DNA of 64,000 nucleotides, taken from Nymphaea colorata. Its lineage: Eukaryota > Streptophyta > Magnoliopsida > Nymphaeales > Nymphaeaceae. The notes beneath the pieces are model-generated. The model saw only the letters and a list, made by a program, of their open reading frames with translations, had not been told where the DNA came from and made no database searches. Shown here piece by piece: positions 21,990 through 32,470 of this stretch; within the stretch, counting starts at the first letter, position 1, and each line of letters begins with the position of its first letter. The stretch is from the NCBI RefSeq assembly GCF_008831285.2, contig NC_045144.1, positions 19,793,716 through 19,857,715 of the forward strand. The letters run 5' to 3'. Position numbers and translations under genes: made by a program.

Positions 21990-24740
21990 GATCTCTGTCC
22001 TCTAGATTTGCACCTCTTGGATTATACATGGTAGGGTTGAACAAGATTTCCCTCCGGAACCAGTGGTGTACGTAGGACCTGAACTATCATAATGATGTAA
22101 ATAAATTATGACAACTATGTTGTTTCCTTTAGATGGAAGTGATCCGTATATATATATGTATATGATAACATAATTGGCTTTCATTTTAATCAATGTACAC
22201 CAGTGTGGATCCATAAGTGAACATGATATTAGTGAAGCTTTGTCTCACAGCTCATTTTCACTGTTAATTTTGAGAACATGAAATTTAATCATGTAAGGCA
22301 CAATTGCCAGTTTCTTGGACATGACTAATGTTATAACTAAATTTAAATGACAACCATAAAGGGTAATTAGCTCTTAATTGAACAGTTATCGATGAAAATG
22401 AAACACCAAATTAGAAGAAACTGAAACATGATACTCGTAGTTGAGATGGAGATTGATGATCAGATGTTCCTCACGATAAAAGAAGCAAAAGCATCACCAA
22501 GAAGTGCTCAGATGGGATGAAAAGGATGGGCGCAAGGGGGAGACATCCTCACTTCTACTTACAGGACTGCACCAAGCCTGACCAGATCGGATCTTGTTTA
22601 ACCAGATTCAGACTTGACTGAGTTTCAGATTGGTGAATTTAATTATTCAATATAATTTAACCCCTCAATATTTGGTTAATTGGTAGCTGCTCTCTCTCTC
22701 TCTCTCTCTCTCTTGACTTCCTTTTGTAGAGCTTAATTGGCAAACTGACTAGAGAGGTGCAGTTGGCTTCGCTTTTGTACAGGTGTCAATGGATTGGACT
22801 CGAGTTTGATATAGTTACTATAGTATCTGACTAATCAGACATTGTTCTATCAGAAATGGGTCCAGATTCAGACTCTACTAATATACAAAACACAAAGAAT
22901 ATATGAATCTGGTTAGATCTGTCATATGTAGACATAACATTCATTTGAATTCACTAAGAAAAAAACATACAATCCAAATCCATTTGCGGAACAGATTTGA
23001 GTTCTCTTATTTGAATCCGATCCCACTTCAATTGAAATCAGATAAAATTCATCCCTAGTTTCATATAAGAATGAAGCCAGTAATGCATGTTCCTTCGATT
23101 GTCCATCTCATCCATCAGCATTATCATCAACACTACCTTGATCACCATAATGACATGCAACCTTAACCTTCATTTTAAGTCCATCTCATCCATCATCATC
23201 ATCACCATCACCAGAGTTTGTTATAATGAAAGTTGTTACATATAGTCAATAAATTTATCTTCAAAATCCGAAATATTTTATAAAACAATATTTTCCCAGT
23301 ACAATGCATATCCATATCTCTATAAATGCCCTGGTCTACCATTGGAATTGATTGATTTTATTCTCAATAGTTGACCATATATACAATAAAAGCCGCCAAT
23401 AATTTATACTGCAAGTAGGTGATTCATTATTGTGAATGCAAAGTCAGCTCTGGTGGCCTTAATTGAGCCATTAAAACCCAGTCCCACAGTCCCCACATAG
23501 TTAAGAACCCTGAAATAGTCTCATTTACATTTCATGGGAACTTTGTGTTCTTAGAATGTATGTTCCTAAAACACATGTTCTAAGGACACCATAGAGACAA
23601 AGATTCAACAATTATACACTTGGTATAATTACATTATATTTCCCAAAAATATGGCATTTTTTTGGAATGTGTATTTCTTGAAACATGTGTTCCAAGAGCA
23701 CAATCTTTTCTTATCAAATGCATGCATGCCCTTTTAATCCCTCGATGCCTCAAAAAGATATATGGTCTTGCAAAAATTTAGACATGCGCAACTTGAACAG
23801 CCTTTTAAATAAAACATACCATTCATTCCAAGTGGTCAACTTGAACAATTAAAGATTTTGACAATAGATATATATGACTCATCTGAACTAAGATTAAGCA
23901 ATTAACCTTTATAAGAAAATGTGGGGAGAATTAATGATGTGTAGCTAACAATGCACATGCTTCATATCCTTGACGCATTTATAACTATCATAGTTAGATG
24001 AATTAAACGATGTATCTTAATATATAAGTGATGTAATATCATAAGAAAAATTAGTCACCTACACATGCATTGGGACGCTTTTTCTTAATTTCCGAATTGT
24101 CATAGGTTGACCTACCAACGGAAACACATTTATTTGGTTAAAAATGGAAAGCAAAACAATTAAAATTAACTTTTAGATTAGGGCAATAAACATGCTAAAT
24201 CTTGATTTCTATCGACACTAATAAGCTTAACAAATAAATGTTTCCCCCTTTTTTCATTAACTGCTCAATAAATGAATGTCGAATGCAAGAGAAAGAGAAA
24301 AAATTGTTAAGGATGTTAGAGTGGTTGTTATTAAAATCTAATTTTCTTTCAATTAATTAACCAAGCTCAACATAGCCATGCATGAGTTGTTGTAAAGGAG
24401 CTGAGCATTATCTTTATTATTATTTTTAAAAATTTTAAATGGCCAAGATAAATAATGTCACGATGAATCATGTCGGACAAATTAAAGTTTTACCTAACAA
24501 AATTTTACAATTTTTTCCGTGCATATTTAAGTCGATTTAGCGTAAGGGATTTGAGATAACATTTTCATGAAAGTTGGAGTCAGATGCGTAGTGTTTTGCC
24601 AAAAAGACAGAAAAAAATTTGTTCTTTCCCTTGTCTCAACAACTTTAATTTAAATAGATTACCTTGCAGTTGTTGGTTTCTTGTAAGCAATGGGAGCATA
24701 TCAAGCAGGTACCAGCTTCGAAGCTTCTGCAGAAGATATT
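21990..24740. other. Spacer after the polygalacturonase gene
   Basis: Holds the polygalacturonase 3' UTR, a (CT)n run near 22690-22713, a region of degenerate repeats around 22600-23040, and A/T-rich DNA. No exon is recognisable. Confidence 0.5.
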
Positions 24741-24955
24741 GTGAGGCAGAAGAAGATGGCACTGTTCAGTGTTCATCACCATGAAAAACGTCACAACCAG
24801 GCTGCCAATTGCATGCAACAATTATTTCGAGTCAATCTGGACTGTAAAAAATCATAATGTACATTTAAGAGTACGAGCTGTCAGCTGCATTTCACTTAAA
24901 AGCTCTCTCTCTCTCTCTTCTCCCTCTCGCTCGCTCTAGATCTCTCCCCGGTCTC

Positions 24956-24963
24956 TATAAATA
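24956..24963 (+). promoter_or_regulatory. TATA box of six-Cys peptide gene 1
   Basis: TATAAATA, 108 bp before the ATG and just after a pyrimidine-rich CTCTCTC stretch. The same octamer sits before all four family genes in the window. Confidence 0.75.
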
Positions 24964-25063
24964 AGCAAAACTTATCGTTGCATTATTCATCCAAGCTCGC
25001 AGATCTACTGTTGTTGTGTTGTTTTTGTTCCTGTAACTCACTTTGTAGTAGCAAGTTAGGGCC

Positions 25064-26748
25064 ATGGCAATGAAGCAAACCCATTTGTTCCTCTTCCTCG
25101 TCGCCCTTTTCTTAGTTTTTGCCCTGGTGTTGGCCGGAGAGCAACAACATGAAGAGAGTGAGTCTTATTCGTTGCCTTGAGCCCTTTGACAGTTTGACAC
25201 CCACATGCACCCGTCTTTCCTTTCTTTTATATTTTATGCTTTGTAGACTTTCACTTTTATCCTGGCTAATTTCTTAAGGTTTGTCTCTCGACACAGTAGA
25301 TGGAGGCAGGACTCAAAGTTCCATCCTCTTAATTTTAATGTGTTGCTTTTTATGCAAGCCTGGCTAGATGCTTAGAGGGTGTTTGGTGAGAACATTGTGT
25401 TTTGAGGACACATTTTCCTTACATGTTTAAGAACATCACGCTCTTGATGCCCTCTTAGTGAGTGTTTGATGTGAGGAACAGAATATCACGTTCACAAAAG
25501 TTGCACACCGTTCTATTCTCGAGGTTCGCAGAGGACGGAGTTTCGGTATTAAGGGGATTTTTAAAAGGAAATGTATCTTTTTGGACTTTGAATTTTTCTT
25601 TAATTTTTTTTTTCGTTGTAAGGGGTTTCCCTTTTTATTGATCAAAGTTATTTGGCCTTTACACTACTCCAAGTATAACGAGAATGAGTTCTATGCTCAC
25701 GAAAAAGATGAAAAAAAGGTGGGGAGATGAGATATTTGAAATTGTTATAAAAAAAGGTCTTTTTTAGTCTTTTTATATATATTTTTAAATTTTTTAGTTT
25801 TATAAAAAGTTTTCTTTTTCTTTTAACAAGAAGCATTTTCATTATTAACCATATTGGTGCATAAAAATTTCATGCACCAGTGGGGCATCATAATTTACAT
25901 GTTACATCTTGATGGACCTAAGTTCAGTTATATGAAACAGCAAGCCCGAATCACAACCCTAAAGCCAACTGAAATTTATTAATTATATATGTAGTGTTTA
26001 TATGGGAAAAAAAATTCGCCCGTGGTCATGCGTGGGTTTAGGTTTAAATTTCACAACCGTTAACTATGATCTTGCATTCCCGATATGGATGATTAAACGA
26101 TGGTCAGCTTAGGCCCATCCAATTTTGTAGTAACTATGGTAACCAACAAGATCCAAAAAAGAAAAATGGCGACTTTTTGCATTCGTTGGTTTCTTTTGAA
26201 TTAACAGACAGTAACGAGATAGAATCCCTTACCTTCTTCAAGGCACAATTTTAGATCTGCAAGAGAAATTTGCATAAAAACCGGGGCAGTACTTGGACAA
26301 TCTTTATTTCCTGATCTTTATCTTCTGCAATTTTAACGGGACCATCATCACTGCAGTGGGCCACATATAAGAATTTTGCATGTGGTTCGTGCAGCAAACA
26401 ATGAGGAATTCAAGTACGAAGGAACAATCTTCCCGTCGAATGTCGACACGTAATCTAGATCGATTTGAAGGCTTCTTGTTCTTACTGTTTTCATGGTCTT
26501 CTCTTCCTTTACGTCATACTGCTTCAGGCAATCATCCCAGCTTTTCTCTGTGTTGCTCAGACGAGAACCGCATCAATGGTGCAGCTGGTAAGCTCGACGG
26601 ACTGTTGGGAGGTGGTGGTGGGCTTGGGGGAGGGCGAAGGCCTTGCTTCCGCTGTAGAATTAGAGGTAAATTCTGCTGTGGCTTTATATGCTGCTCTGCT
26701 GAAGAATATGAACAGTACATCAAGGCCCAAGGTGTCCCTCACAACTGA
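25064..26748 (+). CDS. Secreted six-cysteine peptide precursor, member 1 (unrecognised family)
   Basis: Two exons, 25064-25157 and 26561-26748, joined in phase 1 (GA|GTGAG...CTCAG|AC), give 93 aa. Residues 1-25 form a strong signal peptide (MAMKQTHLFLFLVALFLVFA start). A linker with a glycine run (48-56) leads to the cysteine core: C60, C63, C70-C71, C75-C76, arranged C-x2-C-x6-CCG-x2-CC-S, followed by Y81, Y84 and the C-terminal GVPHN. The intron phase and position, the core and the tail match members at 47.2 and 56.9 kb, which supports this gene model. Six cysteines suggest three disulphides in a small apoplastic peptide; a defence or signalling role is only inference. The first exon lacks the RVY(E/D)EK segment of the other two. 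The 1.4-kb intron carries transposon-like sequence near 25375. Confidence 0.75.
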
Positions 26749-27237
26749 AACTGATGGGTGCTGCGCATCATTAATGTTATTAGTATGTAATTTCACATCA
26801 AGCATATGGTTGATGTCTAAATAAGAGCATGTTGGTAGAAAGCATGCAGTTTGTCGAGTGCAAGCATAAGTCCTTTGTGGCATGTGTTTTCCTTGTTTAA
26901 TGAAAACTGAATGAGCTGTTTGCCTTCAAACTTCCCTCATGCACATATTTCTTTGTGTGAGAAAAGAAAAAAAAAAAGGATAGCTGGTTGGATTGGTTTG
27001 ATTCCTTTGGCCGCTACTTCATGATGCATATGGATCTTGAGGAAGATGACATTGTTCATCACCATGAATTTGAGACGTCACAACGAGGCTGCCAATTTCA
27101 TGCAACAATTATTTCGAGTCAATCTGGGATGTAAAAAATATCGTAATGTAGATTTAAGAGTACAAGCTGTCATCTGCATCTCACTTAAAGCTCTTTTTCT
27201 CTTCCCGATCCCTCTGTCTCGCTCTCTCTGTAATCTC

Positions 27238-27245
27238 TATAAATA
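27238..27245 (+). promoter_or_regulatory. TATA box of six-Cys peptide gene 2 (pseudogene)
   Basis: TATAAATA, 79 bp before the ATG, in a promoter nearly identical to that of gene 1. The promoter therefore survives although the coding region is broken. Confidence 0.7.
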
Positions 27246-27380
27246 TAAATAAGCAAAACTCGTTACAATGTACATCCAACCTCGCAGATCTGCTGTTGTT
27301 GCAGCAAGTTAGGGCCATGGCAACGAAGCAATCTCGCTTGCTCCTCTTTCTCATTGCCTTTCTCTTAGTTTTTGCCATGA

Positions 27381-27570
27381 GCGGAGCAAAAAAAATTTCA
27401 TGAGAGGGGCCAAATTAAAGATTTTAAATTTTAACATGAACGGAAATATAATTTTTTAAAAATTTTATACAGAACAAGTAAAATTTTTTAAAATTTAGAT
27501 GTAATTTCTTTAAAGGTAGGGCAAGGGTTCATACAAGCCTCCCATTGGCTTGGCTCCTGGTTTTGTCTTG
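27381..27570. mobile_element. hAT-like miniature element inserted in exon 1 of six-Cys gene 2
   Basis: The insert begins close to AGCGGAGCAAAAAAAATTT and ends close to TTGGCTTGGCTCCT, degenerate versions of the GGCGGAGCCAGAAATTTTTT end seen at 52312. Its interior (GGGGCCAAATTAAAG..., ATACAGAACAAGT) matches a block near 51250-51370. The exact borders are approximate, by comparison with the intact paralogue. Confidence 0.6.
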
Positions 27571-28207
27571 TGTTGGCCATAGACAAGCAGCAGAAGCAGA
27601 GTGTGTCTCTTCATTTCCTTGAGACCTTACAGTTCGATCCCCATACGCACATATCACTTGTAACACACACCAAACAACCTCTTAGCTAAAAGAACGCACG
27701 AACGATAGGTAGAAAGTGTAGTGCACGCAACATATATTCACCATAACACATATATTCACCATAACAGAAGAACAAGAAAGAAAGTTACCCGTGTCGGCTG
27801 CACCGTGCCCAGGAAAGAAGAGAAGGACATTTTGATAATTTATTGAAAAAAAAAATGTCTTTCATAGTCCTTTTACTTTTTTCATTTTCAATTTTGTCTT
27901 TTGCAAAAAAGTTTTCATTTTCTGAACTAAGTGCACAAAAAATGATGCATCAATATGCTTCATGTTTTTTTAACGATTTAAAAAGGTATTTTTTAAACTT
28001 TTAACTTTTTTAATATTTTTTAAAATCTTTATAGGGGCTCCCCTTATACTGGACAGAGAGCATACGACAAGCTTCGACTCCAATGGGCTCAACAACGTTA
28101 AACATGACACACCTTTGTGCAAGTATGCACTAAAGGGGATTAGGAGTATTTTTAAAAATTTTTATAAAGTAATGAACATTTTAAACTTTTTTATTTTTTT
28201 CACATAA

Positions 28208-28289
28208 TTCTTATCCTTCTAAAAAGGTCTTTTATTTTAACAAAGATGTTCTTATCCTTCTAAAAAGGTCTTTTATTTTAACAAAGATG
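28208..28289. repeat. 41-bp tandem duplication
   Basis: TTCTTATCCTTCTAAAAAGG with its following sequence is present twice head to tail in the intron of the pseudogene. Confidence 0.9.
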
Positions 28290-29100
28290 TTTTAGTCATT
28301 CACAACTTTTCTTGCACAAGGTGAGTGCACATAACCACCACATTTGAGTTCAAATCTTTGAAACAAAAGGTAGTCAGTTGATGAGGTCCAAGTTTCACAA
28401 GCATTTACTATGATCTTGTATTCACGCTAAAGGACGATCAAACTACGGTCAGACAACAAGATCCAAAAAGAAAGATGGCAAATGTTTAGCATTCATTGGT
28501 TTCTTTTGAATTAACGGGCAGTAGCGAGAAAGAGCCTGTTACCTTCTCCGAGACACAATTTTTCATCTGCACGAGAAATTTGCACAAACACCGGAGCATT
28601 AGGCATGATTATTAGTTCGTTACCCTTCTTGCCGACCATAATCAACAGAATTCTAATTCACAAAAGGAATAAATGCTTGCGTTTATGTTTCTTGTGAAGG
28701 GATCCCGTGACAATCTTTATTTCCTCTTTATCTTCGGAGTGCAATTTTAACGGCACCATCATCAATTACTTCCTGTTCTTTTTACTGTCTTTCTGGTCTT
28801 CTCTTCCGTTTTCTGTGGCTATATATCGAGAACATCTTACTGCTTCAGTCAGTCCTCCCAGTTTTTCTTTGCGTTGCTCAGACGAGAATAGCATCAATGG
28901 TGCACGTGGTGAAGTCGACGGACTGTTCGATTTAAATCTTTCTACTGCTGTGGCTTTAGATGCTGCACTACTGAAGAATATAAAGAGTACATCGAGGCCC
29001 AAGGTGTTCCTCACAACTGAAGGAGCTGCGCATCCTTACTGTACTGTTATTAGTATGTCGTGCAACATGTCCTGCTCTTGTCTGTTGCTTTCAGTAACAA

Positions 29101-31000
29101 AAGAAAGGGTATGCCCCAAGAGGTATTGCATAGCTGGTTGGATTGACAGACCAATGAAAGTCTCGTTGTTGATTTGATTCCCGTGGACCTCATTCCTTTG
29201 ACTGTAAACGGAGGATGCACGACCTTCAGTTGATGGGTGTCTTGCTCCTCACTAAGGTCCTAAGGCAACCCTTAACCTCGATAGTATGGGGAAAGCGGGA
29301 GGGACTTCAACATCTAATTAAATATATAAACACTATAGGAATTCGTCCATCCATCTTGATTTCTATGTTGGTCTTTATTACTTCCTTGTGCTTATCATTC
29401 ACATAAATAACACAAAAATAGCATGCAGCAGAGGATGCCGGTCTCCAAGCCTGAATGCAGGGGAACCGAGAGTAGGAAGAAAAAGTTTCAACTTTAAGTG
29501 ATGCATGCAGTAGTTGATTGGGATTGTTAATCTTTTGCCTGTGTTGTCTGTACAAGTTACTTAGCTAAATATAATAGATCACGGAAATTTCCAGTTTCGA
29601 CTGGAGCTTGCATAAATTTAAAATTATAATATTTGTTTAGGAGAATGATTGGGTTAAATTGGCCTGAAGGCTGAAACAAATATAGAAACTAATTGTTGAA
29701 CCATTTTACAAACAGGTTGGTTGATTGTTTGGACACTTACAGGCTTAAAAATTTAGCTGCCAACCTTTTCCTAATATTATTTGTTCTGCATTTAACCAAT
29801 TTCTGTTCATGATGTCCTTTAAGCCTGATTTTTTCTCCTCTCCTAAATGTGGTCTTTAATTCCATTTTCATTAACCAACTGAGCTACTCATCCACCAGTT
29901 TTTGTGAGCCTCATGATGCCACTTCCAGTTTATTGAAATAGATCAAAGTTCAAGAACACTGTTGATCAAGAGTCTGTACCAGGTCATGCAATCAATGTGC
30001 AGCTCTTGAGAGCCCTGTCACTTCTCAGGTATCTGCCCCTTTTATTTCTTCCGTTTCTGCTTCTTTTGTGTGTTTGGTTTATACCATTGAATCCTTGTAG
30101 TTTTGATTAATGCCATCCATAATTTCCACTGATATCTGTATCCTTTCTTTTGCAACATATCAACCAGAAACTAGGAAGATATTTCATGATTCTCTCTCTC
30201 TCTGTCTCTCTCTCTCTCTCTCTCCCCTAACGCAGGTAGCCCTAGAAGTGGCGGGAAATGGAGACGCCTATATGCACTCTCATAGGGATTACTGGTGCCA
30301 TGAGAGATCATATCTATTGCAGCAATAACCTGCCTCCCCTGTTGCAAACCAGTAGTTGCTGAGGGATGCTTCTGAAGTTTTACTTTCACACATCAATGCA
30401 ACAGCTTCTAAACATCCATGAAACCGTAAGTGAAGAAATGAATTCATGTCCCATGGAATTGAGACCAAGGTCTGTTCCAAATTTGACATAAGATCTGCAA
30501 TTTTTTTATATCAGGAGTATGATATTAGTATGGTTCATGTTATAAAACTCCTGTTGGATGGGCGCAACAAGCAGACGGCAGATAGTCTAGCTATGGGTGT
30601 GGACACGAATAGAAAGCATTTTTAGAAAATACCCATCTATCAATTCTAATAAACCCAGAAAAAGAAATTATCATTTTTTTTTATTGGTTGCTATGTTAAA
30701 GGAGTAAACCAAGTCGAACTCCAGCTCGATGCTATATCATTGAGTTAGCCTGTCCTATGGATCTCGACTCAAGTTCGAGCTAAGCTCGAGCTCGATCTGG
30801 CCCAGCGTTAGGAAAGAGGGGAGCTTTTAGCTCAATCTCTGCCTTTTTGCATGATATGACCGGAGCTTCTTCCTCTATTGGAGCATCCTTGCCGCCATGA
30901 CCATGCACTTGCCACAAGTCATCTGCAACGTGAGGCAGCTAAAATTGATCGGTGTATGAACTAGGACTGCAATTAATTGCTCTCATGAAACAAAAAAGTC
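29101..31000. other. Spacer downstream of the six-Cys pseudogene
   Basis: Contains a (CT)n tract at about 30190-30223 and a short GAGCTCGA-rich patch at about 30700-30800 related to the 32-kb element. Small frames here have no protein signature. Confidence 0.45.
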
Positions 31001-31270
31001 TGGCAATTTTTTTTGCGTTCATCGGTTTCCTTTGAATTGTCATCATTTCTGTTACCCTTGACATATAATCTAAAGAGATAAAATAGACTTCTTCTGTTTG
31101 TACTCTTCATGTAATCTTTCTTTGCATTCATGGCCATTAAGAACATCCTTCTCCGCTTTTCCTTGAGTTGCTTCTCATCATTCATATGCCTGATGTGTGA
31201 ATAAAAGTATGTTGGCAGGAAGCAGACTGTCGAGCAACATGTCGTGCTTGTCTTGTGCATCCATCTTGAT
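31001..31270 (+). pseudogene. Relic of a third six-Cys peptide gene copy
   Basis: 31010-31040 (GCGTTCATCGGTTTCCTTTG) matches the intron block of copies 1 and 2, and 31187-31240 (CATATG-CTGATGT, then ATGTTGGCAGGAAGCA and GTCGAG) matches the 3' flank of copy 1 near 26800-26860. No cysteine-core exon is left between them. This looks like a decayed copy that lost its coding exon. Confidence 0.5.
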
Positions 31271-31916
31271 TGCTACCTGTCATGGTTACTTCTCATCCAT
31301 CAATTTTGTATAGCTTTCACAGGGAGTGGGAGAGAGAGCGAAAGAATAGATATCATCCTAATTTCTTGATGTTATTTCTGCTCAATATGTTGCAAAAGAA
31401 AGGAGATAGATATCGATGAAATTTCAAAAAAAGATGCAATCAGTCAGGTGAACAAATGTCTTAGATATATGGTATGGAAGCTTTCTTAAGCATAGTTTCT
31501 AGTAAATGGAAAGGACATTTTAAGTGCTACATGCGTGAAGGTATAAGCGGATTAGTGAATGCTCTGGAAAATATTACATTTGGTTGCAGGGAGTACGGTG
31601 CTACCTTTTTTTGAGCAACATGAGCAAGGGCACGTCCCAAGGTGTTTGTTCGAATTTGGGTTCTTTCAGCTGCAACAAATTCGGCCGAATTCAATTCTAA
31701 TTTGATATTCTCTGAGTCCGCACGCCGAACCATGTACATTCTTTGCTACCTGAACTAAAAAATAGAATGAAAAGAAAATGTAAATCTAACCAAAAGAGAG
31801 AGAGAGGGTCCCTGAATACTAACTTTGCTTTTTTGTTTAGCATGAAGAGACATTACATTTGTGCGGTCCCACTTAAAATTGGATAAACCAGATCCTCCCT
31901 CCCTTCTATCTAGGCG

Positions 31917-32470
31917 GTGAACACAAGCCGAGCCGAGCTCGAGTTCAGTCAGCTCAAGCTCGATAATAGCTCAACGGAAGCAACTCGGGCTTGACTCGGC
32001 AATTATGTGTTGAACTCGAGCTCAACTCGATTAAGGCTCGACAAACTCGTTTGAATAAAATTGATATCCATGTTACGTAATGAACTCGAGCTCAACTCCA
32101 TTAAGGCTCCACAAACTCATTTGAGTAGAAGTGATATTCATCCTTATGTGTTGAGCTCGAGCTCAACTCGATTAAGGCTCAACAAACTCATTTGAGTAGA
32201 AGTAATATTCATCCTTATGTGTTGAGCTAGATTTCGAACTCGATTAAGGGTCAACAAACTTGTAAACTCATTTGAATATATCAACTTGATTAAAGCTCGA
32301 CAAACTTCAATAAGACTCGATCTCGGCTCAGCAGTTACGTGTTGAGCTTGAACTCAACTCGATTATTTGAATGAGTCGACTCATGAACTTGCGTTCAACT
32401 CGTTAAGAAAATGACTCGGCTCAAACTCACTCTTGAGCCGAGCTTTTTAACTAGTCTAGCTCGTTCACCC
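31917..32470. mobile_element. Non-coding element with GGTGAAC termini and internal 70-bp repeats
   Basis: GGTGAAC at the left and GTTCACC at the right frame a stretch saturated with GAGCTCGA/CTCAACTCGATTAAGG words. Inside, a 70-71 bp unit is repeated about three to four times between 32005 and 32295. No target duplication is obvious and no ORF is present. Confidence 0.5.
32005..32295. repeat. 70-71 bp tandem repeat, 3-4 copies
   Basis: TGAACTCGAGCTCAACTC or a variant begins at 32011, 32081, 32152 and 32223. Confidence 0.85.

Larger units (their letters stand above)
24741..26880. repeat. Left unit of the tandem duplication carrying the six-Cys peptide genes
   Basis: The promoter-proximal block (TTCATCACCATGAA, then a CAACAATTATTTCGAGTCAA stretch), the first exon, an intron block around 26170-26300 and the last exon are all matched in order in 27036-29100. 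Insertions in the introns make the match discontinuous. Confidence 0.8.
27317..29020 (+). pseudogene. Six-Cys peptide gene 2, disrupted
   Basis: Tandem paralogue of the 25.06-kb gene. The first exon starts MATKQSRLLLFLIAFLLVFAM, then about 190 bp of foreign DNA (27381-27570) interrupts the signal-peptide region and brings an in-frame TGA after 28 codons; the ancestral sequence resumes at TGTTGGCC (27571). The last exon (28882-29020) keeps the splice acceptor, the second half of the core (CCGF-CC), the paired tyrosines and the GVPHN tail. It has lost the first CxxC pair with the glycine linker, and the deletion shifts the frame so that the ancestral N-terminal part no longer reads into the core. 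Two independent lesions make it a pseudogene. Confidence 0.85.
27036..29100. repeat. Right unit of the tandem duplication carrying the six-Cys peptide genes
   Basis: Co-linear with 24741-26880: promoter block at 27050-27200, first exon at 27317, intron block at 28490-28600, last exon at 28882-29020. It is interrupted by the insertion at 27381-27570 and by intron-specific sequence. Confidence 0.8.
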
